Positions 9,872 to 17,916 of a DNA stretch of 64,000 nucleotides are shown piece after piece. The DNA comes from Bog-159 sp049516155 (GTDB lineage Bacteria; Acidobacteriota; Terriglobia; Bryobacterales; Bryobacteraceae), in contig JBEKTJ010000001.1 of the NCBI GenBank assembly GCA_049516155.1, forward strand, positions 86,699 to 150,698, given 5' to 3'. The notes under the pieces are model-generated. The model was not told the origin of the DNA. It saw only the letters and a program-made list of their open reading frames with translations, and did no database searches. Within the stretch, counting starts at the first letter, position 1, and each line of letters opens with the position of its first letter. The translations under genes were made by a program, and so were the position numbers.

Positions 9872-10775
9872 GATGCGCCTCCCGGGCTTCCGGCCCCGCA
9901 ATGCGCACGAAGATGTCGTGCAGAGACGGTTTCACGATGGAGAAGCTATTCACTCGCGTGCGCGCCATCAGGGTACGCAAAACCTGCTGCGAATCGCAGC
10001 CGAGTGCCATGCGCAACTCCTGGACCTGCCCCAGATCGCGAACCCTTTCCACGTCCGGCAGGCCTTCCAGAGACTGCATACCGCCTTCGGCAGCCACCCG
10101 GATGGTATCGTTTCCGTACCGATCCTGGATAGATGCGAGGGCGCCGTCCAGGACTTTCTTGCCGCGGAAGATCATGCAGATGCTATCGCACATGTTTTCA
10201 GCCACCTGCATATCGTGCGTGCTGAGGATCACGGTGACCCCTCCGCGGCGCAGATCGAGAATCGCGGACTGGATGATGTCGGCGCTTACCGGATCGAGGC
10301 CGCTGAAGGGTTCGTCGAGGATCAGCAGCTTGGGCGCCGGAACCACGGCGGCGATGAACTGCACTTTCTGGCTCATGCCTTTGCTGAGCGCTTGCACCTT
10401 CTGCGAGGACCATTTCACCAGATCGAGCTTCTTGAGCCAGCTCTGCACTTCGGCAGCGACTTTGCGGCCGCTGCGCAGCTCTCCGTAGAACTCCAGCATG
10501 GGCTGCACGGCCATCTTCCGGTACAAGCCGCGTTCTTCGGGCAGGTAGCCGATCAGTTCGGAACGCGCGCCTAACATCTGCTTGCCGAAGACCCGCACAT
10601 CGCCACGGTCGGGATAGAAGATGCCGGCGATCATGCGCATGGTGGTGGTTTTGCCGGAACCATTCGGCCCGATAAAACCGTACACCGCGCCTTCGGGAAC
10701 GGTGAGCGACAAATCGTCGACGGCGGTTACGGCGCCGAAGGCTTTTGTAACATTCGAGATTTGGACGGCATCCAT
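9864..10775 (-). CDS. ABC transporter ATP-binding protein (NatA-like)
   Basis: This nucleotide-binding subunit of 303 residues shows Walker A GPNGSGKTT, a Q-loop region, a signature motif of the form LSKGMSQ (rather than LSGGQ), Walker B LLILDEPFSGLD and the switch His in STHDM. The C-terminal extension of about 85 residues resembles the DUF4162-type tail of NatA/exporter ATPases. It is followed directly by the permease gene with an 8-bp overlap, so the two subunits are coupled. Confidence 0.94.
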   Translation of the reverse strand: MDAVQISNVTKAFGAVTAVDDLSLTVPEGAVYGFIGPNGSGKTTTMRMIAGIFYPDRGDVRVFGKQMLGARSELIGYLPEERGLYRKMAVQPMLEFYGELRSGRKVAAEVQSWLKKLDLVKWSSQKVQALSKGMSQKVQFIAAVVPAPKLLILDEPFSGLDPVSADIIQSAILDLRRGGVTVILSTHDMQVAENMCDSICMIFRGKKVLDGALASIQDRYGNDTIRVAAEGGMQSLEGLPDVERVRDLGQVQELRMALGCDSQQVLRTLMARTRVNSFSIVKPSLHDIFVRIAGPEAREAHLA

Positions 10776-10818
10776 TCGAACCGCAAATCGTAGCAGGTGG
10801 CGCGGTGCGCCAGTGCTT

Positions 10819-11979
10819 CTACCACTGCTGGAATTGCTTGCTTAGCGCCAGGCGTTGCGATTGGTATGTGGATCCGATCTCTTGGCCGTAGAGCTTGGCC
10901 GGAGGCGCCAGGAGCCGTTCGTAAATCAAGCGGCAAACCACCTGCCCGTGCTCGAGAAGAGACGGAACATCGTGGGAACGGACCTCCAGCACCGCATGTG
11001 TTCCCTTGCGGTCTTCCGAACCCCAGCCGAAACCCGGATCGAAGAAGCCCGCGTAGTGGATACGGAACTCTCCCACCGACGGATCGAACGGCACCATTTC
11101 CGCGGCCGAATCGGGTGGGATGCTCACTTTTTCCTTCGATGTCAGGATGTAGAACTCTCCCGGCTCAAGCACCACGGATCTCTCGGCATTTCGGAATAGC
11201 GGCGTCCAGAACTCTCCCGGTGGATAGTGATTAATGCAGGCGAGATCGATGGGCGGGGCGCCCTTCTTTGCCTGGTAGCCCACGATATCCGACCCTTCAA
11301 AGCCCAACAAGTTGACCGATAGCCTAAGCCCCTCGGAGATGGTTGGTTCCGTGGGAGAGGCATCCTGCCCATAAACGATGGGCTCTCTCTCGTGCAATCT
11401 CTGGAGCATGGCGTCGGATGGGGCGGGGCTGCCGCGGCGAAGCCTCAGTTGGTTCAGCCGCGTGCCTTTGCGAACCAGAACGCTGAACGTGAGCGGGACG
11501 ATCTCCGCGTAGAGCTTGCCCCTGTAGCCCGGGCGCACATACTCGAACTCATTTCCATAGTCGGTGATCAGCCTGGTAAAGATGTCGAGGCGGCCGGTGG
11601 TGCTCTTCGGATTGGCTTTACCGGATATCGATTCGGGCAGGCTCAGTTCCTCCTCCAGCGGAACCAGGTAAACGGAGTCCTTGCGCAGCAAAGTCGCTTC
11701 CGAAATATCGAATTCCTCAAGCTTCACCTGCTGCAGTTTGCTTTGTACGGTGGCGTTCGGCGTGGGCAGAAAACTGGCGCGAATCCGGTAGGCGACGGAG
11801 CCCAGACGCAAATCGAGACTGGAGGGTTGGATCTGATCTGCCCCGATGGGTACGTTTGCGCGGATGTGTCCCGCTTCTATCAGGTCTTCCAGCTTTTGAG
11901 AGGGCAGCAAACCGGTGGTGTGCAGATCGAACGGCTGGGCTGCAAGCTCCGGGAATAGAACGAGCGCGTCACTGCTCAT
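10819..11979 (-). CDS. dcd: 2'-deoxycytidine 5'-triphosphate deaminase, long form
   Basis: Converts dCTP to dUTP for thymidylate synthesis. At about 386 residues this is the long form, with two dUTPase/DCD-like beta folds in tandem (first half QPSSLDLRLGSVAYR, second half HYAGFFDPGFGWG), rather than the roughly 190-residue classical Dcd. The start is placed at ATG 11979; an upstream in-frame start at 12039 would add 20 residues with no matching family sequence. AGGAG lies about 13 nt upstream, so initiation is not certain. No operon partner is visible; the exporter genes follow in the same direction after about 43 bp. Confidence 0.85.
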   Translation of the reverse strand: MSSDALVLFPELAAQPFDLHTTGLLPSQKLEDLIEAGHIRANVPIGADQIQPSSLDLRLGSVAYRIRASFLPTPNATVQSKLQQVKLEEFDISEATLLRKDSVYLVPLEEELSLPESISGKANPKSTTGRLDIFTRLITDYGNEFEYVRPGYRGKLYAEIVPLTFSVLVRKGTRLNQLRLRRGSPAPSDAMLQRLHEREPIVYGQDASPTEPTISEGLRLSVNLLGFEGSDIVGYQAKKGAPPIDLACINHYPPGEFWTPLFRNAERSVVLEPGEFYILTSKEKVSIPPDSAAEMVPFDPSVGEFRIHYAGFFDPGFGWGSEDRKGTHAVLEVRSHDVPSLLEHGQVVCRLIYERLLAPPAKLYGQEIGSTYQSQRLALSKQFQQW

Positions 11980-12188
11980 ATTGTTCAGGTATGCTCCTCT
12001 TGGGAAGCCGGATCGCGTCAAGCTGCCTTCCTTCGCCAACCCGGGACAGCAAAATATGGTGCTCTACGCCAGAGGTGGCCCGGCTCCTTTGACACTCCAG
12101 GATACATCGGGGCCAGTACTTTATCGTGGGATCGTTCGAGAAAGCCGCCAGATGGGATGGTTCGGAACCAAAAGTAGATATATTTCCT

Positions 12189-12265
<77 letters not shown>

Positions 12266-12387
12266 ATCACATCCTACCGCTTCCCGCACCGTAACGTCAA
12301 ATCCGCGACGCCGCGCCGGGGCATGCAGTGCGCCGTTCCGTTCCGTCCGGCATAGTACAATGGTTGTTAACGGAGCCATTCAACGCC

Positions 12388-14253
12388 ATGAAGCACCCCA
12401 TTGCCGCGATTGTTCTGCCGATTGCGGCCCTAGCCTTTCGCCTGGGCGCAGCGGATCTCGCGCCCGAACGCCCGCGCATCGGCAAAGTGGAGATCTTCAA
12501 AGCCGCGGATCTCCGCCCAGGCATGCAGGGCACCGCCTGGACCGTATTTAGCGGCACCACGCCCGAGCCGGTTCCCGTGGAAATTCTGGGGCTGTGGAAG
12601 AACGCCTGGGGGCCCCGGCAGGATATCATCCTGGCGAAACTAGGCGGCAAAGCCGTGCGCACCAACGTTGCCGGCGGCATGAGCGGCAGCCCGGTCTATA
12701 TTGACGGCAAACTGGTGGGCGCGGTGGCCCTCCGGCTCAGCGTATTTTCTCCGGACGCGATCTGCGGCATTACGCCCGCCGAACTGATGCTGGAGATCAA
12801 CGATTTCGACCAGTCGCGTCCCGCCGATGCGCGCACGCCCGATCGCGCCGTGGCGCGCGGCCAGGTTGCCGTACCTGGCGATCTGCTGGCGCAGGCCGTA
12901 GCCGCGGGCGCATCGCCCAACCTGCCGCGGCAGTCGCCCATGATGGTTCCCATAGAAACGCCGCTGATGTTCGCCGGATTTCACGAGAACGTGCTGCGCG
13001 ATTTCGGGCCGCTGTTCGAGCAGCTTGGAATCACGGCGGCGCAAGGCGGCGGCGCCTCCAGTACCACCTATACGGCCAAACCCGTGGCCGGCTGGCAGAC
13101 TTCCCTGCGTCCCGGAGATCCGGTCGCGGGCGTGCTGGTTTCAGGCGATATGAGCATCACCGGCCTGGGCACGGTAACTTATAACGACGGGCAGCATGTG
13201 TTGGCGTTCGGGCACCCCTTCTTTAACCTCGGCCCGGTAGACATGCCCATGAGCAAGGGCGAAGTGGTCATGACGCTGGCTTCCCAGTTTCAGCCTAACA
13301 AATTCGCCAATGCCACGGATATTGTGGGCGCGCTGCATCAGGACCGCCACAGCGGCATTATGGGCGTTCTCGGCCAGGAATCCGACATGATACCGGTGAC
13401 CGTACAGGTCCGCTCGATCGGCGACAACAACGCGGTGCGCAGCCAAAAGGATTTCCGCTTCAATGTTTTCGTGCAGCAGAAGTGGACCCCGTATCTGATG
13501 ATGGTCACGCTATTCAACTCACTCTCTGAGCTGAACGAGTTCAAGGAAGAAGCCACTTACCGGCTGACCGGCGATGTGGAAATGAATAGTGGTCCCAGCC
13601 TCTCGCTTTCCACCATGCAGGCTTCCGGTGAGATGCCCATGCCGGCGCCGATGATGCTGGCCGGATGGTGGGGCGACAAGTTCAACCGGTTGTATCTGAA
13701 CGCCGTAAATCCGCCCAGCGTCAAGCGCGTCAGCGTTACGGTGGACCTGCTGCCGGAACGCCGCGTAGCCAGCATCGAAAACGCCTGGCTGGCCACTCCC
13801 GAGGCGCGCCCCGGCGACGATGTGGAGGTGAAGGTCTTTCTGCGTCCTTACCGCGGCGAAAGCCTGCAACGCGATTTCACCCTCAAGATACCGGAAGGGC
13901 TGGCCAAGGGCGAGCACAAGATCATGCTCAGCGACGCGGAAACCATCAACCGCATGCAGACCGTGGCCGGCATGCTGGACCATTACATCGGCCTGCCGGA
14001 AACCGTTTCGCTCATCAACCAGGAGCGCAGCAACAATAAATTGTATGTCTCGCTCCTGGACGCCAGCCCCACCGCATATTACGCAGATAAGACCCTGCCC
14101 AGCCTGCCAGCCTCGGTTTTGAACGTCATGCAGTCCGGGGGCGGCTCAAACCGCTCGCTGATCACATCGCCCGACAGCGCCTCGGAACAGATGTCGCTGC
14201 CCTTCGACTATGTCGTGAGCGGCAGCTACTCGCTGAAGATCATGGTGAAATAA
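12388..14253 (+). CDS. SpoIVB-type S55 peptidase-like secreted protein
   Basis: From ATG 12388 the protein begins with a signal peptide (MKHPIAAIVLPIAALAF...GAAD). The N-terminal region carries a GGMSGSPVYIDG motif at about 96-107 and the middle carries VLAFGHPFF with His near 276. Both elements are characteristic of the S55 (SpoIVB) serine peptidase fold, but their order is reversed compared with Bacillus SpoIVB, where the His motif precedes the Ser motif. There is no sporulation context, and similar proteins occur widely in Acidobacteria. The C-terminal half has no domain I recognise. An in-frame upstream ATG at 12328 would bury the signal peptide, so the internal ATG is preferred. Peptidase activity is inferred, not certain. 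Confidence 0.75.
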   Translation: MKHPIAAIVLPIAALAFRLGAADLAPERPRIGKVEIFKAADLRPGMQGTAWTVFSGTTPEPVPVEILGLWKNAWGPRQDIILAKLGGKAVRTNVAGGMSGSPVYIDGKLVGAVALRLSVFSPDAICGITPAELMLEINDFDQSRPADARTPDRAVARGQVAVPGDLLAQAVAAGASPNLPRQSPMMVPIETPLMFAGFHENVLRDFGPLFEQLGITAAQGGGASSTTYTAKPVAGWQTSLRPGDPVAGVLVSGDMSITGLGTVTYNDGQHVLAFGHPFFNLGPVDMPMSKGEVVMTLASQFQPNKFANATDIVGALHQDRHSGIMGVLGQESDMIPVTVQVRSIGDNNAVRSQKDFRFNVFVQQKWTPYLMMVTLFNSLSELNEFKEEATYRLTGDVEMNSGPSLSLSTMQASGEMPMPAPMMLAGWWGDKFNRLYLNAVNPPSVKRVSVTVDLLPERRVASIENAWLATPEARPGDDVEVKVFLRPYRGESLQRDFTLKIPEGLAKGEHKIMLSDAETINRMQTVAGMLDHYIGLPETVSLINQERSNNKLYVSLLDASPTAYYADKTLPSLPASVLNVMQSGGGSNRSLITSPDSASEQMSLPFDYVVSGSYSLKIMVK

Positions 14254-14280
14254 GAGCAATCAGGAGTCAGAAGCCACGTT

Positions 14281-16488
14281 ATGACCAAATTGGAGAACCT
14301 TCGGCGGCGAGGTGTGCTGACTTCTGTCTTCTGTCTTCTGACTTCTGTCTCCTGTCTCCTTTCCTCCCAGACCCGCACTTGGACCGAAAGTGACTACCCC
14401 GATTTCGAGAAGGGCAATCGTAAGAATTTATCGCTGCGCAGCGACGGCCTGGTGACTCTCGCGCCGCAATTCCAGGAAGTCTACGATACTTCATCGGCGT
14501 ATCTGTGGGCGCTGGCGCGCGATTCGAAGGGTAACCTGTATGCGGGAGGCGGTCCCGGCGCAAAGCTTTACCGGCTTTCAGCTTCCGGCGATAAGAAAAC
14601 CTTGGCGGAGTTGAACGGCCTGCAGATTCCCGCCATTGCCATCGACCGGCAGGACCGCGTGTACGCGGCGACGGCGCCCGACGGCAAGATATACAGGGTC
14701 GCGCCAGACGGCAAGAGTGAGGTCTTCTACGATCCCAAAGCCAAGTACATCTGGGCGCTGCTGTTCGACAAATCGGGCGACTTGCTGGTGGCTACGGGCG
14801 ATCCGGGCGCCGTCCATCGCGTCCACCCGGATGGCGGCGGCAGCGTGTTGTACCAGACCGACGAGACGCATGTTCGTTCGATGACCGTGGATGCCGCCGG
14901 CAACGTCATTCTGGGCACCGATCCCGGCGGGCTGGTGGTGCGCGTGTCTCCCGCGGGCGAGGGCTTCGTCCTGTACCAGATGAGCAAGAGCGAAGTCACT
15001 GCCGTGGCGGTGGCCAAAGATGGTTCCATTTATGCCGCGGGCGTGGGCACCAAGCCGGGTGCGTCATCCGCTCCGCCCATTGCGCCGCCGCCCTCTCTTA
15101 CGGCCTCCGCCGGGCTGGGCGGCGCCGCTCTGCAACTCCATCCCGCCGCGCCGCCTCCGGCTTCCATGGCCCCCTCCGGCAGCGGCGTATCGGTGACCGG
15201 ATCGGACGTTTATCGCATCGATCCTGCCGGCAATCCGCAAAAGATCTGGAGCCACGCGCAAGATATTATCTATGCCATCGTCTTCGATGCGCAAGACCGC
15301 GCGCTGCTGGGCTCCGGCAACAAGGGCTGCATCTATCGCATCGAGTCCGAGGTGCTGTATACGGCCTTGCTCACGGCGCCCTCGACCCAGATCACGGCGT
15401 TCCAAACCGGCGCTGGCGACGCGCTCTACGCGGCCACCGGTAACGTCGGCAAAGTCTACCGTGTGGGTCCGGATATGGCGCACGAAGGCTCCATCGAGAG
15501 CGACGTTTTCGATGCGGACTTCTTTTCGCAATGGGGCCGGCTCAGTTTCGAGGCGAACCTCAACGGCGGCCGCATCTCCATCGCCGCGCGCAGCGGAAAT
15601 CTGGATCGGCCGCAGAAGAACTGGAGTGCTTGGTCGGCGCCGATCTCCGACCCAAAAGGCGATCGCATCTCGGCGCCCGCGGCGCGATTCGTCCAATGGA
15701 AAGCCACTCTGACGGCCGGGGGCGCTCAATCGCCCGAGTTGGAATCGGTGGATGTGGCCTATCTGCAGCGCAACGTGCCGCCGCGCATTACGGCGGTCGA
15801 GAGCACGCCTCCCAATTACAAGTTCCCCGCGCCCGCCATTCCGTTGCCGCCTTTGCAATCGCTCACGCTGCCGCCCATCGGCAAGCCGGCCGCCAGTTCG
15901 GGACCGTCCCTGTTACTCGATGCGGGCACCCCCTCCATGCAATACGCCAAGGGCTTCACCGGCGTGCGTTGGGCCGCGACCGACGATAATGGCGACAGCC
16001 TGATCTTCACCGTTGAGATTCGCGGAGTGCAGGAGAGCAACTGGAAACTGCTCAAAGACAAGCTGAAGGAGAAGTATTGGAGTTGGGATTCGACCGCGTT
16101 CCCGGATGGCGAGTATCGCCTTCGGGTGACCGCCTCGGACCTGCCCGGCAATCCGCCCGCGGAGGCGCTTTCCAGTTCGATGGTGAGCGATCCGTTCCTG
16201 ATCGACAATGCACCGCCGCGCATCTCGACCCTGCAGGCCAGCGCATCCGGCGGGAAGTTGCACGCCACCTGGGCCGCCGCCGACCAGTTGAGCGACATCA
16301 AGAAAGCGGAGTACTCGCTGGATGGCGGCGATTGGACGCTGGTTGCGCCGGTCACCGGGCTATCCGATTCGCATAACTTGGCCTACAATCTGACCCTCGA
16401 TCGCATCGCGCCCGGCGAACACACCCTAGCCGTGCGCGTCGAAGACGATTACGACAATCAGGTGGTCGACAAAGCCGTCGTCAGATAG
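14281..16488 (+). CDS. Secreted beta-propeller (NHL/SMP-30-like) protein
   Basis: After a short signal peptide, residues about 60-400 show repeated blades of the type 'LYAGGGPGAKLYRL', 'VYAATAPDGKIYRV' and 'LLVATGDPGAVHRV', a propeller pattern. A low-complexity Pro/Ala stretch (about 265-300) interrupts it. The C-terminal 250 residues contain Ig-like modules. It follows the S55-like gene after 27 bp, so they may share a transcript. The signal-peptide coding region is a degenerate CTTCTGT repeat. No catalytic motif is visible; the function is unknown. Confidence 0.8.
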   Translation: MTKLENLRRRGVLTSVFCLLTSVSCLLSSQTRTWTESDYPDFEKGNRKNLSLRSDGLVTLAPQFQEVYDTSSAYLWALARDSKGNLYAGGGPGAKLYRLSASGDKKTLAELNGLQIPAIAIDRQDRVYAATAPDGKIYRVAPDGKSEVFYDPKAKYIWALLFDKSGDLLVATGDPGAVHRVHPDGGGSVLYQTDETHVRSMTVDAAGNVILGTDPGGLVVRVSPAGEGFVLYQMSKSEVTAVAVAKDGSIYAAGVGTKPGASSAPPIAPPPSLTASAGLGGAALQLHPAAPPPASMAPSGSGVSVTGSDVYRIDPAGNPQKIWSHAQDIIYAIVFDAQDRALLGSGNKGCIYRIESEVLYTALLTAPSTQITAFQTGAGDALYAATGNVGKVYRVGPDMAHEGSIESDVFDADFFSQWGRLSFEANLNGGRISIAARSGNLDRPQKNWSAWSAPISDPKGDRISAPAARFVQWKATLTAGGAQSPELESVDVAYLQRNVPPRITAVESTPPNYKFPAPAIPLPPLQSLTLPPIGKPAASSGPSLLLDAGTPSMQYAKGFTGVRWAATDDNGDSLIFTVEIRGVQESNWKLLKDKLKEKYWSWDSTAFPDGEYRLRVTASDLPGNPPAEALSSSMVSDPFLIDNAPPRISTLQASASGGKLHATWAAADQLSDIKKAEYSLDGGDWTLVAPVTGLSDSHNLAYNLTLDRIAPGEHTLAVRVEDDYDNQVVDKAVVR

Positions 16489-16586
16489 GCCTCCAGGATC
16501 GGTCCGAAACGCCGGCTTCCTAACATGAAAGCCTCCCACGGCATGTGGCGCTATGCTAGGATGTCTTGGTCCAAAGAGGAGGCATG

Positions 16587-17876
16587 ATGTCCATAGCTCG
16601 CGCTTTCGGAGACCCCGACCTGACTCCGGATAATTTCAGCAGCTTCAGCCAGCAGGAAATTTCGGCCGACACCAAAGCCCAGGGGATCGAGCAATTAGAG
16701 CCGATACCGCCCGCCAGGAGCACGACGCCGATGGATTTGGGCGCGGTTGTCGGTACGGCTGCTACGCAAAAGATACAGGACTCAGGCAGTATCGTCTTTC
16801 ATACTGTCGGCGACACCGGCGGGATTCATAGCCCTCAATTCCAATTTGCCGTTGCCGACGCCATGGCTGACGATTTGGGAAGCGGCGCCGCCTTCTGGTA
16901 TCACTTGGGCGATGTAGTCTATTACTTCGGCCAGGACCAATATTACTTTGAGCAGTTCTACGATCCGTACCGCAACTATAATGCCCCGATCTTCGCAATT
17001 CCCGGCAATCACGACGGAGCGCTCTTCAAAGGCGAGACCGCGAAATCGCTGGACGCCTTTGTGGCTAACTTTTGCACCAGCCAACCCGCTCACAATACGG
17101 ATGGTCAAGGAGCGGTCCGAACTACGATGGACCAACCGGCCGTCTATTTCACGCTGAACGCTCCCTTTGTCAAATTCATCGGATTGTATTCGAATACCAG
17201 TGAAGGCGGCACCGAAGGAGTGATCGCAGGCTCTAAGGTCGGCAACGCCCAGCTGAAGTTCTTGCAGCAGCAACTGGCCGCGGCTAAACTTGAGCGGAAC
17301 AAGGGCCAATGGCGCGCGCTTGTCATCGCGACGCATCATCCGCCATTCACGGGCAGCTCGCAGCACGTGCCCAGCCCTACTATGCTCAAGCAGATCGATG
17401 CGGCCTGCAGCGCCGCCGGCATTCAGCCCGACCTGCATCTCTCCGGCCACGCCCACCTCTACGAGCGATACACTCGGACGGTCGGCGGCAAGCAAATTCC
17501 CTATCTGGTGGCCGGCATGGGTGGATATTATGACCTGCCGGGTTTGAAGCCACCGACCCAGCGCCCCACTCCCCCCAAGACTCCCGCCTCCGGCGCCGAT
17601 GCCAGCGGTAATCCGCTGACGCTGGAAGTGTACAACGATAATACCTTCGGCTTCTTGCGAATGACCGTATCGCCTGCTTCCATTACCGGCGAATTCGTCA
17701 CCGTGGATCCAACTTCGGGAAAAACCGGCGTGGGCGATAGTTTTACGCTCGACCTTAAGGCCAATATCGTCTCCAACGGTTTGTCCGGGGGGACCAGCGC
17801 ATCTTCCAAGCCTCGGCCGAAAGCCGCCTCCAAGAGCGTGCCCAAAGCTCAGTCGGCCCGCGGGCGCAAGAAGTAG
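16587..17876 (+). CDS. Calcineurin-like metallophosphoesterase
   Basis: Metallophosphoesterase signatures are in the normal order: GDTGG (first metal motif, with T-G-G in place of the usual D-x-H), YHLGDVVYY, GNHD, TTHHPP-like ATHHPPF and SGHAHLYER. This matches the purple-acid-phosphatase-like calcineurin superfamily. The C-terminal tail is Ser/Lys/Pro rich. I chose ATG 16587 because AGGAGG ends 5 nt before it; ATG 16584 is almost equivalent, and an upstream TTG at 16566 is less likely. No signal peptide is apparent. The substrate is unknown. Confidence 0.88.
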   Translation: MSIARAFGDPDLTPDNFSSFSQQEISADTKAQGIEQLEPIPPARSTTPMDLGAVVGTAATQKIQDSGSIVFHTVGDTGGIHSPQFQFAVADAMADDLGSGAAFWYHLGDVVYYFGQDQYYFEQFYDPYRNYNAPIFAIPGNHDGALFKGETAKSLDAFVANFCTSQPAHNTDGQGAVRTTMDQPAVYFTLNAPFVKFIGLYSNTSEGGTEGVIAGSKVGNAQLKFLQQQLAAAKLERNKGQWRALVIATHHPPFTGSSQHVPSPTMLKQIDAACSAAGIQPDLHLSGHAHLYERYTRTVGGKQIPYLVAGMGGYYDLPGLKPPTQRPTPPKTPASGADASGNPLTLEVYNDNTFGFLRMTVSPASITGEFVTVDPTSGKTGVGDSFTLDLKANIVSNGLSGGTSASSKPRPKAASKSVPKAQSARGRKK

Positions 17877-17916
17877 GCTCTGAGCCACGGATCCCGATGA
17901 GTGAGGCCCGCCCCAA

